Shown here: one piece after another, positions 24,847-33,446 of the stretch
How positions within the stretch are numbered: position 1 is the first letter of the stretch
Layout: each line of letters starts with the position of its first letter
DNA from: JBGCDD01 sp045105075
GTDB taxonomy: Bacteria > Pseudomonadota > Alphaproteobacteria > Rhodobacterales > Rhodobacteraceae
Direction of reading: 5' to 3'
Assembly: GCA_045105075.1 (NCBI GenBank)
Contig: JBGCDD010000042.1
Coordinates: 1 to 64,000, forward strand
DNA: 64,000 nt
The notes under the pieces: generated by a model
Database searches by the model: none
Told to the model about the DNA's origin: nothing
The model's input: the letters and a program-made list of their open reading frames with translations, nothing else
Position numbers and translations under genes: made by a program

Positions 24847-26042
24847 GGCTATGTTTGTGGATCCTGGCGTTGCTGATCCCGGTCTGCGTCCATGCGCAAT
24901 CGCGCGAGGTGTTGCCCAACCAACTGGCGCTCAAGGTGCGCGTCGAGGCCAGCGATCACCTGCCTTACCCGCGCGAAATGGTGCTGATCTCTATCGAAGG
25001 GATTTATCGCCGCCACATCACCCGTGAAAAGCTGATCCAGCCTGATTTTGACGGGTTCAGCTGGACGCAGCTGGGCAATGACACCTGGCGCGAAGAACGG
25101 CTGAACGGCGAAAAGGTCAAAACCCTGAAACGGCGCATGGCGATCTATCCCGACCGGGCCGGCACGCTGACCATTGGCGCGTTTACCCATCAACTGACGC
25201 TGACCGACGAGGGCGACGACTGGTTTGATCATGCCATAACCTCGGCGCCGGTGACCATTGAAGTCGCGCCGCCACCGCCCGCGCTCGATACGGATTGGTG
25301 GTTTCCGGTGCGCTCGTTGAAGATTTCGGATGATTGGTCGAATGCGCCCGACCAGCTTGTGCCGGGTGAGGGGGTGTTGCGCATCGTGCGGATCGAAGCC
25401 CTGGGTGTGACGCCCGAGATGATCCCGCCAATGCCGGACCTGCAATCGCCCTCGGCGATGATCTTTCCCCATCCTGAAAAACGCTTTGTCGAACTCTCGC
25501 CGGATGGGCCGTTGTCTTATGCGTTCTGGCGTTGGACGATCCGGCCGGGAAATGACACGTCAACCATCGTTGAACCGCTCAGCTTTGATTACTTTGACAC
25601 CGCCACCCGCGATCCGCGCACGGTGACGATTTCGGCGCAGCGCGTCGCCTATGGCAGCGTCACGCCAAGCCCGGTTGCGCCCGCAGAGCGGCCCCCCTCC
25701 GCACGGTTGCCGGGCTGGCCGTTGGCTGTGCTGGCGGGACTGGTTTTTCTGGGTGGTGTGGCTTTGGCGATGGCGGGCAAGCGCATGGTGGGTGCGCGCG
25801 CGCTGCACCGCTTTGCGCTGTTTGACCCGCTGGCGCGCGCGCTGCACCGCGCTGTGCGACAGGGGGATTTGGCGGCCACCCGGCGTGCCGCTGGTGCGAT
25901 TTTGCGCCGCGATGGCAATGCTCCGGCGCGGCTGTTGATCTTGGCGCAACTGGATCGTGATGTGTTTGATCCCAAGGCCAAAACCGGCGATTTGCGCGAC
26001 TTTGCCCAGGCTTTTTTGGCAAACCGCACAGCGGTGGTCTAG
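24843..26042 (+). CDS. BatD-like membrane protein
   Basis: A 399-residue protein with a signal peptide (ILALLIPVCVHAQ), an all-beta periplasmic domain of the BatD (oxygen tolerance) type to about residue 275, one transmembrane helix (WPLAVLAGLVFLGGVALAMAG, about 285-305) and a cytoplasmic helical tail. The early pattern LKVRVEASDHLPYPREMVLI fits BatD domain openings. It closes the moxR operon. Its closest role is unknown; it may hold the target enzyme during maturation. Confidence 0.82.
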   Translation: MRLCLWILALLIPVCVHAQSREVLPNQLALKVRVEASDHLPYPREMVLISIEGIYRRHITREKLIQPDFDGFSWTQLGNDTWREERLNGEKVKTLKRRMAIYPDRAGTLTIGAFTHQLTLTDEGDDWFDHAITSAPVTIEVAPPPPALDTDWWFPVRSLKISDDWSNAPDQLVPGEGVLRIVRIEALGVTPEMIPPMPDLQSPSAMIFPHPEKRFVELSPDGPLSYAFWRWTIRPGNDTSTIVEPLSFDYFDTATRDPRTVTISAQRVAYGSVTPSPVAPAERPPSARLPGWPLAVLAGLVFLGGVALAMAGKRMVGARALHRFALFDPLARALHRAVRQGDLAATRRAAGAILRRDGNAPARLLILAQLDRDVFDPKAKTGDLRDFAQAFLANRTAVV

Positions 26043-26126
26043 GCCGGGGCGGCTGCGTGGGACCGCAAGGCCAGTGTTGTAATGAGGTGTGAAACGGTTA
26101 CGGTAAGGATTGGGTAGGAGACTCAG

Positions 26127-26846
26127 ATGCCACAAATGAGGGCGCAGAGTCAGGAACAGGCGTTTGCGTCGTTCCTGATTGTTGACGATCATCCACTGTA
26201 TAGCGACGCGTTGGAATCAGCGCTTGAGCAGATGTATGAACGTTGTGAAATCCGCAAGGCGCGCACTCTGGGTGAAGCGCTGAAAACCGCGGCGCATGGC
26301 TTTTCGCCGGATCTGGTGATGTTTGATCTGAAGCTGCCGGATGTGGCCGGGATTTCGGGCTTTGCCACGCTGCGCCAAAAGCTGCCCGACACGCAGATTT
26401 TGGTGATTTCGTCGCTGGCCTCTTATGATCTGGTGCAATCGCTGCTGCGCCAGGGCGCGTCCGGCTTTTTGCCCAAGGAAACATCGGCTCAGGCGCTGCG
26501 CTCTGTGCTGTCGCAGATCGCGGGAGGCGGCCGTTATGTGCCCAAAGAATACCGCGATGCCGACAAGCGCAAAAGTTCGGATGTCGAGGCCGAGTTTGAC
26601 CACCCAAAACTGGCCGAGCTGACCCCGCAACAACAGCGCATCATGCGCCTGATTTGCTGTGGCAAACCCAACAAACAGATCGCCTATGAGCTATCGCTGG
26701 CCGAGGCCACGGTAAAGGCGCACATTACCGCGCTGTTGCGCCGCCTCGGTGTGCGCAACCGGACGCAAGCGGTGGTGCTGGTCGAGGGCGCAATGGCCGA
26801 ACATCGTGGTGACGAGCCCGAGGCGAGAGCCTTTCTCAGACATTAA
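26127..26846 (+). CDS. LuxR/NarL-type response regulator (FlhR-like)
   Basis: A 239-residue two-component regulator: receiver domain at residues 15-130 with acidic pair IVDDH and phospho-acceptor Asp67 (MFDLKLP), and a LuxR helix-turn-helix at about 165-225 (LTPQQQRIMRLICCGKPNKQ, AEATVKAHITALLRRLGV). With the FIST protein and hybrid kinase that follow it resembles the FlhR/FlhS control of formaldehyde and methanol genes in Paracoccus and the ErbR/ErcS-type control of alcohol oxidation in Pseudomonas. Likely targets are the flhA and xoxF promoters further along. Confidence 0.88.
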   Translation: MPQMRAQSQEQAFASFLIVDDHPLYSDALESALEQMYERCEIRKARTLGEALKTAAHGFSPDLVMFDLKLPDVAGISGFATLRQKLPDTQILVISSLASYDLVQSLLRQGASGFLPKETSAQALRSVLSQIAGGGRYVPKEYRDADKRKSSDVEAEFDHPKLAELTPQQQRIMRLICCGKPNKQIAYELSLAEATVKAHITALLRRLGVRNRTQAVVLVEGAMAEHRGDEPEARAFLRH

Positions 26847-26860
26847 AGCGAGGGGCGAAA

Positions 26861-28018
26861 ATGCGCGATAAAAGCACCGAACCCTCTTTCATCCGGGTGG
26901 CTGTTTCGCATTTGCCGGACGCCGCAGCGGCTGCGCGTGAAGCAGCGATGGCCATCGATCTGAAAGACACCTGTTTTGTGCTGGCGCTGTTGCCAGGGGG
27001 GTTGGATGGCGCCGAGGTGGCGCAAACGCTGGATGAGGTGATGGGCGGCGTGCCGGTGTTTGGGTGTTCGACCGCCGGGCAGATCACCCCGGATGGGTAT
27101 GAGACCGACGCGCTGTTGTTGCTGGCCTTTGCCAAAGCCCATTTCCGCTGTGCTTCGGTGCTGTTGTCGCCGCTCAATCCGTTGTCGACCACAACCATCG
27201 CCGCCGAAGCGCAGCGCCATGTGCAAAAGTTCCGCCAGACCGCTGGCTGGAACCGGTTGGGTCTGATCTTTGCCGATGGCCTGTCCAAGCAAGAGGACAT
27301 GCTGATTTCAACGCTCGAGTCGGTGCTGGATGATGTCCCGGTGTTCGGCGGCTCGGCGGGCGATGGCTTGCGGTTCGAGCGCACCTGGGTTCTGCACAAA
27401 GGCCAGACCTTTGACAACGCCGCCGTGTTGCTGCTGCTGGAAACGGATTTGCCGTTTCAGGCGGTGGCTTTTGATCATTTTCTGCCCTCGGCCGCGCCGA
27501 TTGTGATCACCCGCGCCGACCCGCAAGAGCGCAAGGTGTTTGAGATCAACGGCGCCCCGGCGGCACAGGAATACGCGCGCCTTGTAGGTTGCCGGGTCGA
27601 GGATCTTTCGCCGCGCATTTTTGCCGAAAACCCGTTGCTGGTAGACTACAAGGACCGCCACTATGTGCGCGCCATCGCGGATGCGGATGACAGCGGCGCG
27701 TTGTCGTTTCTGGCGGCGATAGATGACGGGCTGATCATGACCCTGGGTCTGGGCCAGGAAATTCTGCACACGATGGAGGCCGGGCTGGCGCTGGAAGATC
27801 GCCAGGGCAACCGGCCGGATTTCATTCTTGGGTTTGACTGTGTGCTGCGCAAGCTTGAGATCGAGCAGAAGGAGCTGTTGCAGCCTGTGTCTGACTTTTT
27901 GAGTGCCGCGCGGGTGCTGGGGTTCAACACTTACGGCGAACAGCATTGCGGTGTGCATATGAACCAGACGCTGGTTGGTGTGGCGTTCTTTCCACCGCTC
28001 AAGGGGTATCTGTTTTGA
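26861..28018 (+). CDS. FIST-domain sensory protein
   Basis: A 385-residue cytoplasmic protein with FIST_N (about residues 35-225: VFGCSTAGQITPDGYE, VPVFGGSAGDG) and FIST_C domains (about 230-370). FIST proteins bind small ligands and pass the signal to kinases. It lies 14 bases after the LuxR-type regulator and two bases ahead of the hybrid kinase, so the three form one signalling unit. The ligand could be an alcohol- or aldehyde-derived metabolite, which is inference. Confidence 0.88.
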   Translation: MRDKSTEPSFIRVAVSHLPDAAAAAREAAMAIDLKDTCFVLALLPGGLDGAEVAQTLDEVMGGVPVFGCSTAGQITPDGYETDALLLLAFAKAHFRCASVLLSPLNPLSTTTIAAEAQRHVQKFRQTAGWNRLGLIFADGLSKQEDMLISTLESVLDDVPVFGGSAGDGLRFERTWVLHKGQTFDNAAVLLLLETDLPFQAVAFDHFLPSAAPIVITRADPQERKVFEINGAPAAQEYARLVGCRVEDLSPRIFAENPLLVDYKDRHYVRAIADADDSGALSFLAAIDDGLIMTLGLGQEILHTMEAGLALEDRQGNRPDFILGFDCVLRKLEIEQKELLQPVSDFLSAARVLGFNTYGEQHCGVHMNQTLVGVAFFPPLKGYLF

Positions 28019-28020
28019 GC

Positions 28021-30234
28021 ATGATCGACGCCAACGATCCGCCCCAGATCCAAGTCGAAAAGCAGGCCCGGATCATTGACGCATTGGTGCGCCGCGCGCG
28101 CCGGCAAATCGATGTCAGCCCATCGGCCTACCGGGCGTTTCAATCAGCCATCGAGTTGCAGGAAAAGGTTGCCGCGCAAAGCCTTGAGCTGGAAAGCGTC
28201 CGGGTGGAACGCGAACGCACCCGGCGTACATTGGCCGAGGCGTTGTCGTCGATGGAGGAAGGTTTTGCGCTGTTTTCCGACGGGCAGCTGAATGTGTGCA
28301 ACGATCTGTTCAAAGGGTTGTTGCCGGACATTTCGCACAAGGTGGTGCCGGGCCTGCCGCTGGGTCACTACATCGGTTTGATGGGGTTCAGCCGGCATCT
28401 GGTGTCGACCGAGCGCAATTTGCCGATGTTGCGGCGGGCCTTGCGCGCGCGCCAGTCTGCGGGGCCGGTGGTGTCGATGGTGGCCGAAATGCGCGGCGAC
28501 CGCTGGTATCAGATGAGCGTGCAGCGCACCTCGCTGGAAAACACGGTGCTGCTCTTGACCGAGATCACCGCCCTTGTGCGGCGCAACCGGATCGAAAAAG
28601 AGCATTTGATTGATCGCCAAGCTGACTACCTTCAGGCGGTGTTTCAAAACATGGGTTCGGGGGTCTGCGCGTTTTCCGCCTCGGGCGAGTTGTTGATGCA
28701 GAACCAGCGGTTCAACGACATCCTGGGGTTGCCTCTGGCTATGTTGCAGCCGGGCGCGCCGATGGAAACGCTGTTGAATTTTTCGCGCGATCTGTCGCCC
28801 GATGCGGCCGGTTTAAAGGTCAAGACCTGGCAGGACGAGTTGCGCCGCAATGGTGTGCTGACCCGGCGCGTGGCCCACGGGGAAGACCGGGTTTTGGATG
28901 TGCAGGCCAATGTGCTGCCCGATGGTGGTTTTCTGGTCGAACTCAAGGACGTCACGCTGGAAACCCGCTCGACGGCGTTGCTGGAACAACGGGTCACCGA
29001 GCGCACTGGCGCGCTGACCCGCGCCAATTTGCGCCTGACCCAGCAATACGAAGAACAGGCCCGGGTTGAGGAAGAATTGCGCGTCGCCAACGAACAGGCC
29101 GAGGCGGCGGTGTCGTCAAAAACCCGGTTTCTGGCGGCGGCCAGCCATGATCTGCTGCAACCGATCAACGCGGCCAAATTGCTGATCTCGACCTTGCAGG
29201 AAACCACCCGCGACAGCCGGTTTCAGCCGATGGTGGCGCAATTGCAGCGCTCGTTCGCGTCGGCCGAATACCTGCTGCATTCGTTGCTGGACATATCGCG
29301 GCTGGAAAGTGCTGACCCCGAGATGGTGTCGCCGACCCATGTGGGATTGGCAGCACTTATGGAAGGTGTGGTCGAAGATCAGGCGCTGATTGCCCAACAA
29401 AAGGGCGTGCAGCTGGACGTTGTGCCATCCACAATCGTGGTGCAGTCCGATCCGGTTTATCTGTTGCGCTCGATCCAGAATCTGGTGGTCAATGCCGTTC
29501 AATATACCCATTCCGGCGGGCGGGTTTTGCTGGGGTGTCGGCGGCGCAATGGCCGGGTGACGCTGGAGGTTTGGGACACCGGCGTCGGCATTGCCCAGAA
29601 GGATCAGGCGCGCATTTTCGAAGAGTTTATCCGCGCTTCGGAGGGTCCTTTGGACACCGGCGTGGGCTTGGGTTTGTCGGTGGTTGACCGCGCGTGCCGC
29701 CTGCTGGGGCATCGTCTCTCGGTGCGTTCGCAGCCCGGACGCGGCTCGGTTTTTAGTATTGAAATGGACATCATCGCCGGGGAAACCGCCCAGGCCGTGC
29801 CGCGCGCGCCGCTGGCCGAGGCCGACAGCAATCCGCTGGATTACATCGTGGTTGTGATCGAAAACGATGCCGATGTTTTGTCGAGCACGACACAGTGGCT
29901 GGAGCATTGGGGGGCCAGCGTGCTGGCCGCACGTTCAACCCGCGAGGCGCTGGATCATGTGACCGATATGGGCATCGCTCCCGACATTGTGCTGGCTGAT
30001 TATCAGCTGGATGGCACCGACACCGGGGTGCAGGCGGTGATCGATATTCGCGCGCAAACGCAAACCGATGTGCCGGCGATCCTGATCACGGCAGACCGCA
30101 GCCCGACCCTGCGCGCATTGGGTGGTCGCAATGACATCACGGTCATGACCAAACCGGTCGAACTGACCCGGTTGCGTCCGTTGATTGACTGGAAGATCCG
30201 CCGCCATGTGGCGATGTTGGATCGGCTTGGTTAG
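28021..30234 (+). CDS. Hybrid histidine kinase/response regulator (NahK/ErcS/FlhS type)
   Basis: A 737-residue soluble kinase. An N-terminal helical/coiled-coil region (1-75) is followed by two PAS-like domains (about 75-190 and 200-330), a coiled coil, HisKA with phospho-acceptor His376 (AASHDLLQPINAAK), a HATPase domain (WDTGVGIAQKD, VGLGLSVVDRAC) and a C-terminal receiver with Asp660 (VLADYQLDG). No membrane segment is present. The NahK/ErcS group has the same HDLLQPL-type H-box. The start at 28021 follows the FIST stop directly. It likely reads the FIST signal and drives the LuxR-type regulator at 26127. Confidence 0.9.
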   Translation: MIDANDPPQIQVEKQARIIDALVRRARRQIDVSPSAYRAFQSAIELQEKVAAQSLELESVRVERERTRRTLAEALSSMEEGFALFSDGQLNVCNDLFKGLLPDISHKVVPGLPLGHYIGLMGFSRHLVSTERNLPMLRRALRARQSAGPVVSMVAEMRGDRWYQMSVQRTSLENTVLLLTEITALVRRNRIEKEHLIDRQADYLQAVFQNMGSGVCAFSASGELLMQNQRFNDILGLPLAMLQPGAPMETLLNFSRDLSPDAAGLKVKTWQDELRRNGVLTRRVAHGEDRVLDVQANVLPDGGFLVELKDVTLETRSTALLEQRVTERTGALTRANLRLTQQYEEQARVEEELRVANEQAEAAVSSKTRFLAAASHDLLQPINAAKLLISTLQETTRDSRFQPMVAQLQRSFASAEYLLHSLLDISRLESADPEMVSPTHVGLAALMEGVVEDQALIAQQKGVQLDVVPSTIVVQSDPVYLLRSIQNLVVNAVQYTHSGGRVLLGCRRRNGRVTLEVWDTGVGIAQKDQARIFEEFIRASEGPLDTGVGLGLSVVDRACRLLGHRLSVRSQPGRGSVFSIEMDIIAGETAQAVPRAPLAEADSNPLDYIVVVIENDADVLSSTTQWLEHWGASVLAARSTREALDHVTDMGIAPDIVLADYQLDGTDTGVQAVIDIRAQTQTDVPAILITADRSPTLRALGGRNDITVMTKPVELTRLRPLIDWKIRRHVAMLDRLG

Positions 30235-30302
30235 GCCCGGGCACCGACAAAAGTTTAAGGTGACAGCGCCACCGTGGCCGCGCAAGCTGGGGATGGGAGG
30301 AT

Positions 30303-30968
30303 ATGACTATGATCAGATTACTGGGTGTCGCTTTGGGGGCCGCGCTGTGCGCCGGGGTCGCGCTGGCCTCTCCGCTGGACGGTGCCAAAACCTATGACAT
30401 GCTGTTTCGCGACGGCACTCTGGATGATATCGATCGCAGCGCCAAGCTGGTCTATCGCCGCTCGGTTGACAGTGCGCTAAAGCCCGAGGCGGCGGATCGT
30501 GACACCGGCAACATTGCGCTCAGCTTTCGCGAAGGTGCGGCGACCATGGCGTTGCTGGAGTTTCGCAAAGACGGCAAGCAACGCGCGCTGGGGACGTTTC
30601 CCGCCAGTGTCGGCAATCCGATGATTATGTATTTCTACGAATCTGTGGTGCGCGACATGGCCGAGGCCGCGGGTGGCAGCCCGTTCTACATCCGCAACCG
30701 GGTCAAAGACGCGCTGATCCAGCCTTCGGATATCGAAGAAGGCCAGGCAGTGGTCGACGGTCAGACGGTGGCCACACGCATCATCCGTCTCTACCCCTTT
30801 GCCGAAGACCCCAATCGGGACCGGATGAAGGGCTTTGGCGATCTGGAATTGCGCGTGACCATGTCAGAGGCCGTGCCGGGTTGGTACATGAGCCTTGTGG
30901 CCGAGACCGGCGATGGCAAAGTCTATCGCAATGCGCTGGAATTTGACCGCCTTGATGTGACCCAATGA
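30303..30968 (+). CDS. Secreted protein of unknown function in PQQ/methanol locus
   Basis: A 221-residue exported protein: signal peptide to about residue 22 (ALGAALCAGVALASP) and then a mixed alpha/beta body with YDMLFRDGTLDDIDRSAKLV and FYIRNRVKDALI. No cysteines and no known motif. GGGAGGAT precedes the ATG. It overlaps the next gene by ATGA. Place between the regulator genes and the SoxYZ-like carrier suggests a periplasmic part in quinoprotein function. Not recognised further. Confidence 0.75.
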   Translation: MTMIRLLGVALGAALCAGVALASPLDGAKTYDMLFRDGTLDDIDRSAKLVYRRSVDSALKPEAADRDTGNIALSFREGAATMALLEFRKDGKQRALGTFPASVGNPMIMYFYESVVRDMAEAAGGSPFYIRNRVKDALIQPSDIEEGQAVVDGQTVATRIIRLYPFAEDPNRDRMKGFGDLELRVTMSEAVPGWYMSLVAETGDGKVYRNALEFDRLDVTQ

Positions 30969-31318
30969 GACGGCTTGCGACAGGTGTTGTGCTCGCATTG
31001 CTATTGCCCGGCGTGGTCACGGCGCAATCGGTGGCCGAGCGTTTGAATGATTATCCAACGACGGCGCGGGCCGACTATGTGTTTGCCTGCATGGTGACCA
31101 ACGGACAGACCCGCGAAATGCTGGACCGGTGCGCCTGTTCGATCGACGAAATCGCGTCGCTGTTATCGTATGAGAAATATCTACAGGCCGAAACGGTGCT
31201 GTCGATGCGCCGTGTTGGAGGCGAGCGTATGGCGTTCTTCCAAAGTGCCGCGATGGCGGAGAATCTGGTGGTTGATCTCAGACGAGCCCAGGCCGAGGCC
31301 GAAGTCGTGTGTTTCTGA
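30965..31318 (+). CDS. Small secreted cysteine-containing protein
   Basis: A 117-residue exported protein with signal peptide (VVLALLLPGVVTAQ) and four cysteines in the mature part, including the pair CACS (RCACSIDEI) and a C-terminal VCF. These could form disulfides or bind metal, but no haem motif CxxCH is present. It is coupled to the previous gene by ATGA. I recall similar small proteins near quinoprotein dehydrogenase genes; function unknown. Confidence 0.72.
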   Translation: MRRLATGVVLALLLPGVVTAQSVAERLNDYPTTARADYVFACMVTNGQTREMLDRCACSIDEIASLLSYEKYLQAETVLSMRRVGGERMAFFQSAAMAENLVVDLRRAQAEAEVVCF

Positions 31319-31335
31319 GACACCTCGCTCCACAT

Positions 31336-31359
31336 CCCGCCGCAGCACAGCGCGGCGGG
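31336..31359. terminator. Hairpin between convergent genes
   Basis: A perfect 8-bp inverted repeat, CCCGCCGC at 31336-31343 and GCGGCGGG at 31352-31359, with an 8-base loop, lying in the 54-base gap between the small secreted protein gene and the convergent SoxYZ-like gene. It is likely a bidirectional terminator; no T-run follows on either side. Confidence 0.6.
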
Positions 31360-31372
31360 TGCGCAAACGTGA

Positions 31373-32185
31373 TCAGCCAGTCGCGTTCTTTTGCAAAACC
31401 GTTTCAAAGGTGTTGCCGTCAGTGTCGGTGGCTTTGACGATCAAGGCCTCGCTGCCATTGTCATCATAGCGAAAGCGGAATACCGGATTTTCGGAAATCG
31501 AGATACCGCCGTCCATCGTGAACAGAACCTCATCGCCCTGCCAGACCTCAATATGGTCAATAAAATGCGCCGGAATGAACAGCTGCGTGATCTGATCGCG
31601 CTGCAACCCGGAATAGTTGGGGTGGCGGATCATGATTTGGGCTTCGCGCCGCGCGTAAGACATCTGAGCGGTCTCGCCAAAGCTGCGCAGCTTCATTTTG
31701 CCCATTTGCGCCAGCGCGACTGTTGGGTCCTTGCTGGCCGGTGCCGAACATCCGCCCGAAGCTTTGACGTAGCGTCCGGTCATATGCAACCCGTCCGGCG
31801 TTTCGGTGATAACACGCACGTTGGAATATTGGTTCACCCGCACCCGCAATTCGAAATCCAGTGGCCCCATGGCCTTGCCGAAAGCAAACACGGCGGCGAC
31901 GGGGGCCGGGTTTTCATCGATTACAACCGTCGCGCCGGTGATCCGGGCTGACATATCTTGCTGGCGCAGGATCAAAGGCACAGTGGCCGCATCATGAGCC
32001 CGGTAGGGTGCGTCGATGCTAAGCAAAGTGTCATCGAGCACCAAAGCCGTTTCGCCGACAACATCGCCGCGCAGATCATCCCATGTGGCGCTTGGAGTCA
32101 TTGGGTTTCGCACCGCGTCGCTGGCCCAGCCAGAGCCTGCAACCAAAGCTGCCATTGCGGCGGCGCAAATGAGTTTCAATGCCAT
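31373..32185 (-). CDS. Quinoprotein dehydrogenase-associated SoxYZ-like carrier (copy 1)
   Basis: A 270-residue exported protein. Start set at the ATG at 32185, which opens the signal peptide (MALKLICAAAMAALVAGSGW). The N-terminal half is SoxY-like and ends in a Cys-bearing swing arm (KASGGCSAP), where SoxY carries its substrate on a cysteine; the C-terminal half is SoxZ-like (AQIMIRHPNYSGLQ). This fused form is found beside PQQ dehydrogenases rather than thiosulfate genes. It is divergent from the zinc metallohydrolase at 32313, its usual partner. A second copy of the same length lies at 40492. The carried molecule is unknown. Confidence 0.9.
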   Translation of the reverse strand: MALKLICAAAMAALVAGSGWASDAVRNPMTPSATWDDLRGDVVGETALVLDDTLLSIDAPYRAHDAATVPLILRQQDMSARITGATVVIDENPAPVAAVFAFGKAMGPLDFELRVRVNQYSNVRVITETPDGLHMTGRYVKASGGCSAPASKDPTVALAQMGKMKLRSFGETAQMSYARREAQIMIRHPNYSGLQRDQITQLFIPAHFIDHIEVWQGDEVLFTMDGGISISENPVFRFRYDDNGSEALIVKATDTDGNTFETVLQKNATG

Positions 32186-32312
32186 GATCAAGGCTCCAAT
32201 CTGGTTCGGTTGCGCACGTGTATGCCACAAAAACAGCCAGAAAACCACACAGACCTAAGGTGGTCTTGGTGTCACATTGTCGTGTGAAAGGATAACGCGA
32301 GGGGGATTTGCG

Positions 32313-33356
32313 ATGTTCGAAGCTGTTGTGATGCTGTGTCTGAACCTGGCCGAGGGCCCTTGCAGAACACATCTGATTCCGGGTTACGAGGCGGAAACTG
32401 CCCAGGGCTGCGCAAGGTTTCTGGCCCAGTCGCCGCCGGATCTGGCGCGATTTGCGCCGCTTTCTGCCAAGAGCGAGCCGCTGTGCCAACCGGTGGGCCA
32501 AACCCTGGATGTCGTCGAAGTTGCGCCGGGTGTGTTTGTGCATGTCGGGGCGGTCGAGGAACCGGATCGCACAAACCTTGGCGATGTATCGACCCTTGGT
32601 TTTGTGGTCGGCGCAGAAGCGGTTGCGCTGATTGACACGGGCAGTGCGGCGTGGATGGGAGAAGCGATTTGGCGCACGATCCGGGCGCAAACCGACCTGC
32701 CGATCAGCCATGTAGTGATCACCCACATGCACCCCGATCACGCCTTGGGAGGGTCGGTTCTGGCCGATGCGGGGGCGCAGATTGTGGGGCATGCGGGCCT
32801 TGATCGTGCACTGGCGGATCGGCGCGAAAACTATCTTGAAAGTCTGAACCGGTTGATTGGCCCCGGTGCGTTTCTGGGCACCAAAGTGGCCCCTGTGGAC
32901 ATCGCGGTGATTGACAGCCTGTTGATTGATCTGGGTGGGCGGACGCTGGATCTGCGGGCCTGGCCGCTGGCGCATACGGGCACGGATGTCACTGTTTTTG
33001 ATCCCGAAACCGGCACTTTGTTTGCGGGCGATCTGGTGTTTCATCGCCATATCCCGGCGTTGGATGGCAAGCTGACGGGATGGCGCGCAGTGCTGAGTGA
33101 AATGCAGGGATTGGCAGTGTCGCGCGTGGTGCCGGGGCATGGCGGACCGGTGCTCGATTGGCCGGCCGGGGGTGCGGACATGCAGCGCTATCTTGGCACG
33201 CTGGAAACCGACACACGCGCGGCCATCGACGCCGGACTGCGGCTGGGCGCCGCGGTTGAGGTGATCGCCACGTCCGAGGTCGACCAATGGGAGCTGTTTG
33301 AGGCGTTCAATGCGCGCAATGCCACCGTCGCGTTTACCGAGCTTGAGTGGGATTAA
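32313..33356 (+). CDS. Quinoprotein relay system zinc metallohydrolase (SoxH-like)
   Basis: A 347-residue MBL-fold protein. Start at the ATG at 32313 after GAGGGGGATTTGCG. Zinc site THMHPDHALGG (about residue 133), later His in LAHTGTDV and PGHGG. The N-terminal region carries spaced cysteines (MLCLNL, GPCRTH, QGCARF, EPLCQP) ahead of the hydrolase domain. SoxH-like hydrolases are taken to release the product from the SoxYZ-like carrier; its partner is the divergent gene at 31373. The start has a short hydrophobic stretch but no clear signal peptide, so location is uncertain. It is not PqqB: the PqqB N-terminal motif is absent. Confidence 0.87.
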   Translation: MFEAVVMLCLNLAEGPCRTHLIPGYEAETAQGCARFLAQSPPDLARFAPLSAKSEPLCQPVGQTLDVVEVAPGVFVHVGAVEEPDRTNLGDVSTLGFVVGAEAVALIDTGSAAWMGEAIWRTIRAQTDLPISHVVITHMHPDHALGGSVLADAGAQIVGHAGLDRALADRRENYLESLNRLIGPGAFLGTKVAPVDIAVIDSLLIDLGGRTLDLRAWPLAHTGTDVTVFDPETGTLFAGDLVFHRHIPALDGKLTGWRAVLSEMQGLAVSRVVPGHGGPVLDWPAGGADMQRYLGTLETDTRAAIDAGLRLGAAVEVIATSEVDQWELFEAFNARNATVAFTELEWD

Positions 33357-33446
33357 GGCGCTGCTCGGACTTCCCGGGATAACTTCCCTTACCTGATGTG
33401 TTGAAATCCACGGATTCCGCCGATACCAGGTTTTGGCACAAACGCT

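Noticed and set aside
32076..33287. 403-residue minus-strand frame
   Set aside because: Antisense shadow of the zinc metallohydrolase with its HxHxDH motif.
32313..33356. Zinc hydrolase as the missing PqqB
   Set aside because: It has the MBL zinc site, but not the PqqB N-terminal pattern. It is paired with a SoxYZ-like carrier, matching the quinoprotein relay hydrolase type.
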